Below, in pieces: positions 37,544 to 42,849 of a DNA stretch of 42,849 bases. The stretch is from NCBI GenBank assembly GCA_024224595.1, contig JAAENI010000684.1:1-42849 (forward strand). The letters are read 5' to 3'. The stretch is from Hyphomicrobiales bacterium (GTDB taxonomy: Bacteria > Pseudomonadota > Alphaproteobacteria > Rhizobiales > Rhizobiaceae). Below the pieces are notes generated by a model. It saw only the letters and a program-made list of their open reading frames with translations. It was not told the DNA's origin and ran no database searches. Made by a program: the position numbers and the translations under genes. The stretch's first letter is position 1. Each line of letters begins with the position of its first letter.

Positions 37544-40522
37544 CTAATTTCCCAGTGCATCTTCAAGTAACGCTGCGAGCTGCTTCAGATGTTTAGACAT
37601 CATCCCGGTTGCCGGTGATGCTGCGGCAGGACGTCCTGCGTATTTTGCGCGTTTACAGCTGGAGTTGATGTGATTGAAGACCCATTCCAAATAAGGTTCG
37701 AGAAACCCCCAAGCACCCATATTCTTTGGTTCTTCCTGGCACCAGATCCACTCAGCATTTGGAAATCTTGTTAATTCTGTAATCAGTGCCTTGACAGGCA
37801 CTGGATACAATTGCTCGACGCGCAAGAGATAAATATCATTGATTTCGCGTTTTTCCCGCTCTTCGTAGAGATCATAATAGACTTTACCGCTGCACATAAC
37901 CACGCGGCGAATCATGTTATCTTTTGTGAGTTTAATTGGTTCATTTTTCAGAACTTCGGAATCATCCCAAAGCAATCGGTGAAATGAGAATTTGCTATCG
38001 AGATCACTTAAGTCAGACACGGCTTTTTTGTGGCGCAGCAATGATTTAGGGGTCATCAAGACCAAAGGTTTGCGAAACTCCCGATGCATTTGACGTCGCA
38101 ATATATGAAAATAGTTTGCCGGTGTCGAACAATTAGCTACCTGCATGTTGTCTTCTGCACATGACTGAAGATAGCGCTCCAGCCTGGCAGATGAATGTTC
38201 TGGCCCTTGACCTTCATAGCCGTGTGGCAACAATAAAACCAGACCACTCATACGTAGCCATTTTCTTTCACCTGATGAAATAAACTGGTCAATTACGACC
38301 TGGGCACCGTTGGCAAAATCACCGAATTGGCCTTCCCACATGACCAGGGTCGTAGGTGCGGAAAGTGTATAGCCATATTCATAACCCAGAACAGCTTCTT
38401 CAGACAACATGGAGTTGATTACATCGTATTCCGGTTGATCATCCGAAAGATTATTTAGCGGGATATAACGCTTTTCAGTATCTTGATCATACAGAACGGA
38501 ATGACGCTGTGAAAATGTTCCGCGTTCACAGTCCTGACCTGAAAGACGCACATTGAAGCCTTCAGTCAAAAGACTGCCGAATGCTAAAGCCTCCGCCATC
38601 GCCCAGTCAATTCCCTTGCCGGACTTGATCATCTCACCACGCCCGTCAAACAATCGCTGAATAGTTCTGTGGGCGTGAAATTCTTCTGGAATGTGGACGA
38701 GTTTAGCGCCGATTTTTTTCAGCTGACTGGTTGATATACCTGTTTTTCCACGTCTTGGTTCGTCTGTTGACCCGGCAGCTTTGTATCCGCTCCATACACC
38801 GTCAAGCCAATCAGCTTTATTTGGTTTGAAATTTTGCCCGGTATCAAATTCGCCTTCTAGAAAGGTTCTGAAATCAGATTTCAGACCCTGGAATTCAGTA
38901 TCTGAGACAAGATCCTCATCTGCCAGGCGACCGGAGTAGATTTGCAATGTGGTCGGCTGGGTGCGAATCTTCTTGTACATAATTGGTTGGGTAAAAGAAG
39001 GCTCGTCCCCTTCATTGTGACCGAAACGTCTGTAGCACAGCATATCAATGACTACAGGCTTTTGAAACTTCTGTCGAAATTCTATTGCAACTTTTGCCGC
39101 ATATACAACCGCTTCAGGATCATCCCCGTTCACATGAAATATCGGCGCTTCAATCATTTTTGCTACATCTGATGGGTATGGAGAAGAGCGCGAAAAACGC
39201 GGGTTAGTGGTAAACCCGATTTGGTTGTTGACGATAAAATGAATGGACCCACCGGTGCGATGGCCTTTTAGGCCAGACAGGCCAAAGCATTCAGCAACCA
39301 CACCTTGTCCTGCAAAAGCAGCATCACCATGCAGCAGAAGTGCCAGGACACTATCCCTGGGTCGCTCGCCACTATCGTTTTTCTTTTCTCCGGCATCCTG
39401 TTTTGCCCGTACTTTACCCAATACAACCGGATTAACAATTTCCAGATGAGATGGATTGGCGGTTAACGAGAGATGGACTGCATTGCCGTCAAATTCGCGA
39501 TCAGAAGAGGCACCCAAATGATATTTAACATCGCCCGATCCCTCAACTTCATCAGGCGTATTCGATCCGCCCATGAATTCGTTGAAAATAGCGTGGAAAG
39601 GTTTACCCATTACATTTGACAGAACATTTAGTCTTCCACGGTGAGGCATCCCGAGAATAATTTCTTTCAACCCCATTTGTCCGCCGCGTTTGATAATTTG
39701 CTCAAGAGCCGGAATCAGCGATTCTGCACCATCCAGACCAAACCGTTTGGTGCCTTTGTATTTAACATCTAAAAACTGTTCAAACCCTTCAGCTTCAATC
39801 AGTTTGTTCAGGATTGCTCTCTTACCTTTTTCCGTAAATGCGACGCCTTTGTCCGGACCTTCAATCCGCTCCTGTATCCCTGCTTTTTCTTGAGGATTGG
39901 AAATATGCATGAATTCAACACCCATCGTCGAACAATAGGTTCTATTAAGAATTTCAAGCATTTCCCGCACGGTAGCGAATTCCATGCCGAGCATGTAGTC
40001 TATAAAAATATCGCGGTCATAATCAGCCTCGGTAAATCCGTAGGTAGATGGATGCAATTCATTGTGTGCTTCCTGCCATCCGGCAATTTTTAGCGGATCA
40101 AGATCCGCGTGCAGATGACCTCGCATTCGATATGCCCTGATCATCATAATGGCCGATACCGAATCCCGCGTACCCTGCAGAACTTCGCTTTCGCTCAGTC
40201 CTGTGGTAACAGGGTGCGATTTTAGTTTGCTGCTAACGGATTGCTCAACCTGGGGCCAGTCGCCATCGAACGCGGAAACCAGTTCACCATTTACTGCAAT
40301 GGGCCAATTGTCACGGGCCCAGGAGGGGCCGTCTGAAACTTCTTCACCTGCAGATCCATCTTCTAAGGGAATGGACTCTTGCATTGAGGCGAACCAGGTA
40401 CGCCATTGCTCGTCAACGGAATCAGGGTCTTTTTGATATTTACTGAACAGGTTTTCCAGCCAGACGGCATTTGAACCGTTGAGGAATGAGGAGAATTCTT
40501 CACTGGTATTTTGACTTGCCAT
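37544..40522 (-). CDS. sucA: 2-oxoglutarate dehydrogenase E1
   Basis: FLNGSNAVWLENLFSKYQKDPDSVDEQWRTWF, GMPHRGRLNVLSNVMGKPFHAIFNEF, RRFGHNEGDEPSFTQPIMYKKI, QEEPKNMGAW. Confidence 0.98.
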   Translation of the reverse strand: MASQNTSEEFSSFLNGSNAVWLENLFSKYQKDPDSVDEQWRTWFASMQESIPLEDGSAGEEVSDGPSWARDNWPIAVNGELVSAFDGDWPQVEQSVSSKLKSHPVTTGLSESEVLQGTRDSVSAIMMIRAYRMRGHLHADLDPLKIAGWQEAHNELHPSTYGFTEADYDRDIFIDYMLGMEFATVREMLEILNRTYCSTMGVEFMHISNPQEKAGIQERIEGPDKGVAFTEKGKRAILNKLIEAEGFEQFLDVKYKGTKRFGLDGAESLIPALEQIIKRGGQMGLKEIILGMPHRGRLNVLSNVMGKPFHAIFNEFMGGSNTPDEVEGSGDVKYHLGASSDREFDGNAVHLSLTANPSHLEIVNPVVLGKVRAKQDAGEKKNDSGERPRDSVLALLLHGDAAFAGQGVVAECFGLSGLKGHRTGGSIHFIVNNQIGFTTNPRFSRSSPYPSDVAKMIEAPIFHVNGDDPEAVVYAAKVAIEFRQKFQKPVVIDMLCYRRFGHNEGDEPSFTQPIMYKKIRTQPTTLQIYSGRLADEDLVSDTEFQGLKSDFRTFLEGEFDTGQNFKPNKADWLDGVWSGYKAAGSTDEPRRGKTGISTSQLKKIGAKLVHIPEEFHAHRTIQRLFDGRGEMIKSGKGIDWAMAEALAFGSLLTEGFNVRLSGQDCERGTFSQRHSVLYDQDTEKRYIPLNNLSDDQPEYDVINSMLSEEAVLGYEYGYTLSAPTTLVMWEGQFGDFANGAQVVIDQFISSGERKWLRMSGLVLLLPHGYEGQGPEHSSARLERYLQSCAEDNMQVANCSTPANYFHILRRQMHREFRKPLVLMTPKSLLRHKKAVSDLSDLDSKFSFHRLLWDDSEVLKNEPIKLTKDNMIRRVVMCSGKVYYDLYEEREKREINDIYLLRVEQLYPVPVKALITELTRFPNAEWIWCQEEPKNMGAWGFLEPYLEWVFNHINSSCKRAKYAGRPAAASPATGMMSKHLKQLAALLEDALGN

Positions 40523-40600
40523 TGTCTTTTCGGGAACTACCCGCCTCCATTAGTAATTTGTATCTCTAATTGTTACAAGTCAGCTGAATCTAGTTCACTA

Positions 40601-41530
40601 TTATTTTCCTAAAACGTTGAGCAGTGTCTCACCCAACTTGGCTGGTGATGGCGACACTTTTACTCCTGCAGCTTCAAGCGCTTCAATTTTGTCTTCTGCA
40701 CCACCTTTGCCGCCGGAAATCACCGCCCCGGCATGGCCCATAGTACGGCCAGCAGGCGCGGTTCGTCCAGCGATAAAGGCCGCCATTGGTTTGGCACGAC
40801 CTCTTGCGGCCTCATCTTTGATGAATTGAGAAGCATCTTCTTCAGCGGAACCACCAATTTCACCTATCATGATAATGGATTTTGTTTCGTCGTCCGCCAA
40901 AAACATTTCCAGAACATCGATAAATTCTGTGCCTTTAACCGGGTCGCCACCAATGCCCACAGCAGTTGTTTGGCCCAGTCCGGCATTGGTCGTTTGAAAT
41001 ACGGCCTCATAGGTCAGTGTACCTGAACGCGAAAGGATTCCAACACTTCCTTTTTTGAATATGCCACCTGGCATAATTCCAATTTTGCATTCGTCCGGGG
41101 TCATAATACCAGGGCAATTTGGACCCACAAGACGTGAACCTGATTTTCGAAGTCTCGCTTTGACCTTGACCATATCGATGACCGGGATGCCTTCTGTGAT
41201 ACAAATAATCAAGGGAATTTCGGCATCAATTGCTTCTATGATCGCAGCCGCAGCACCAGCAGGCGGAACATAAACGACGGAAGCGTCTGCGCCCGTTGCT
41301 TCACGCCCGTCAGTGACCGATGCAAATATCGGTAATTGAGTTCCGGCAGCATCACCGGCTCCTGCTGTCCAAGTAGTACCACCTTTCTTTGGATGAATTC
41401 CACCGACCATTTTAGTCCCGTGATATGCCAAAGCCTGTTCAGTATGGAAGGTACCGGTTTTGCCAGTTAGACCCTGAACAAGAATTCTGGTGTCTTTGTT
41501 GATGAGTATGGATATTTTTTGCTCTTTCAT
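40601..41530 (-). CDS. sucD: Succinyl-CoA synthetase alpha subunit
   Basis: [79 protein letters not shown]. Confidence 0.98.
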   Translation of the reverse strand: MKEQKISILINKDTRILVQGLTGKTGTFHTEQALAYHGTKMVGGIHPKKGGTTWTAGAGDAAGTQLPIFASVTDGREATGADASVVYVPPAGAAAAIIEAIDAEIPLIICITEGIPVIDMVKVKARLRKSGSRLVGPNCPGIMTPDECKIGIMPGGIFKKGSVGILSRSGTLTYEAVFQTTNAGLGQTTAVGIGGDPVKGTEFIDVLEMFLADDETKSIIMIGEIGGSAEEDASQFIKDEAARGRAKPMAAFIAGRTAPAGRTMGHAGAVISGGKGGAEDKIEALEAAGVKVSPSPAKLGETLLNVLGK

Positions 41531-41613
41531 CTAAATTTGGTATGGGACTTTCAGCACATGAAGTTCATTAAACCGAGTGAGGTATAGTGGTTGATCTGGC
41601 TGAATGACTGTCA

Positions 41614-42807
41614 CTATTCCCTTACAGCTTTAACGATTTTTTGTGCTGCATCATCAAGATCATCTGCGGCAATAACATCAAGATCAGATCCATCAATGAT
41701 TGCCTTGCCTTCCGCAACCTTGGTACCCTCAAGGCGAACAACCAATGGAACTTTCAGGCCAACTTCCTGTACAGCAGTCAAAACACCTTCGGCAATGACA
41801 TCGCAACGCATGATGCCTCCGAATATGTTGACAAGTATTCCTTTAACCTGGGGGTCGGCCGTTATGATTTTAAATGCGGCGGTTACTTTTTCCGCCGTTG
41901 CTCCACCGCCAACATCAAGGAAGTTCGCCGGTTCTTCACCGTATAGCTTGATAATGTCCATGGTTGCCATCGCCAGTCCAGCACCGTTAACCATGCAGCC
42001 AATGCTGCCATCCAAAGCAACATAAGCAAGATCGTGTTTTGAGGCCTCTATTTCTTTCTCGTCCTCCTCACTCAAATCACGAAGTTTGGCCAATTCCGGA
42101 TGACGGAATTCGGCATTGCCGTCGAAAGATACTTTAGCATCAAGAACACGTAAATGTCCGTCGCCCAATATAACCAGTGGGTTTATCTCGAGCAAGCTCA
42201 TGTCCGTGGAAACGAAAGTGTTATACAAGATAGGAAATAGATTCATGCCGTCCCCCCGGGCAGCGCCGGACAATTCAAATACGTCACATAACTTTTCGCA
42301 ATCATTTGATGTGCATCCGGCAAATGGATCTATTCCGACAGTATGAATTTTGTCCGGTGAGTGCTCTGCGACAGCTTCAATATCCATTCCGCCTTCGGTT
42401 GAAGCGACAAATGAAACCAGGCTGGTATCTCGGTTTACCAAAATCGAAAGATAGAGTTCACGATCGATATCTGCTCCATCCTCCAGATACAATCGGTTAA
42501 CCTGCTTACCCTCATCACCGGTCTGTTTTGTAACCAGTGTATTGCCAAACATTTCGCGGATGTGACTGCGCGCTTCATCGGGTGAAAACGCCAGTCTGAC
42601 GCCGCCCTGGGCATCATCGGGCAATTCCTTAAATTTACCTTTGCCGCGCCCGCCAGCGTGAATTTGACTTTTTACTACATAAACCGGCCCGGGAAGCGCG
42701 GAGATTGCATCCTCCATATCGTCGAGCGAAAGGATGGGTACACCTTTTGATACTGATGCACCTGCTTCTTTTAAAAGTGCTTTCGCCTGATATTCATGAA
42801 TATTCAT
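41614..42807 (-). CDS. sucC: Succinyl-CoA synthetase beta subunit
   Basis: [87 protein letters not shown] at 42807 preceded by AAGGA. Confidence 0.98.
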   Translation of the reverse strand: MNIHEYQAKALLKEAGASVSKGVPILSLDDMEDAISALPGPVYVVKSQIHAGGRGKGKFKELPDDAQGGVRLAFSPDEARSHIREMFGNTLVTKQTGDEGKQVNRLYLEDGADIDRELYLSILVNRDTSLVSFVASTEGGMDIEAVAEHSPDKIHTVGIDPFAGCTSNDCEKLCDVFELSGAARGDGMNLFPILYNTFVSTDMSLLEINPLVILGDGHLRVLDAKVSFDGNAEFRHPELAKLRDLSEEDEKEIEASKHDLAYVALDGSIGCMVNGAGLAMATMDIIKLYGEEPANFLDVGGGATAEKVTAAFKIITADPQVKGILVNIFGGIMRCDVIAEGVLTAVQEVGLKVPLVVRLEGTKVAEGKAIIDGSDLDVIAADDLDDAAQKIVKAVRE

Positions 42808-42849
42808 GATCATTTATCCTTGAGAAGACTACTTCAGATTTGGAGCAAT

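Noticed and set aside
40531-40543. CGGG-AACTA-CCCG hairpin before sucA
   Set aside because: Four-base-pair stem, likely chance
1-42849. CRISPR arrays, toxin-antitoxin modules, defence islands, biosynthetic gene cluster, tRNA/rRNA genes
   Set aside because: No spaced direct repeats, recognisable defence or NRPS/PKS proteins, or tRNA-like cloverleaf signals were seen by eye; a dedicated tool run would be needed to exclude small ncRNAs

Overview
Unassembled-context 42.8 kb window from an alphaproteobacterial chromosome, probably Hyphomicrobiales-like (inferred from gene order and protein similarity, not searched). The content is mostly core metabolism and translation. From left to right: the 3' end of an AEC-family transporter; a minus-strand block leuC / YcbB-like L,D-transpeptidase / rplS / trmD / rimM / rpsP / chorismate mutase / ffh; a ~14.8 kb minus-strand run of valine-to-succinyl-CoA catabolic genes (mmsA, acyl-CoA dehydrogenase, HIBCH-like hydrolase, mmsB, enoyl-CoA hydratase, thiolase, pccB, small unknown ORF, pccA, M15-like unknown, methylmalonyl-CoA mutase, YdcF-like) with a divergent LysR regulator; ispA; mtgA-rpmF; a small membrane protein; pyruvate carboxylase; a membrane class III cyclase; xerC; a TraB/GumN protein; a small exported ORF; and the minus-strand TCA cluster sucC-sucD-sucA-sucB-MAPEG-lpd. 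I saw no CRISPR, tRNA, rRNA, mobile element or obvious defence system. I did not find clear evidence of an exciting undescribed system. The leads most worth checking are two uncharacterised proteins embedded in the propionyl-CoA segment, a well-spaced LysR-type operator in front of mmsA, a same-frame TAA-TTG junction between two valine-pathway enzymes, and structured non-coding DNA upstream of ffh.
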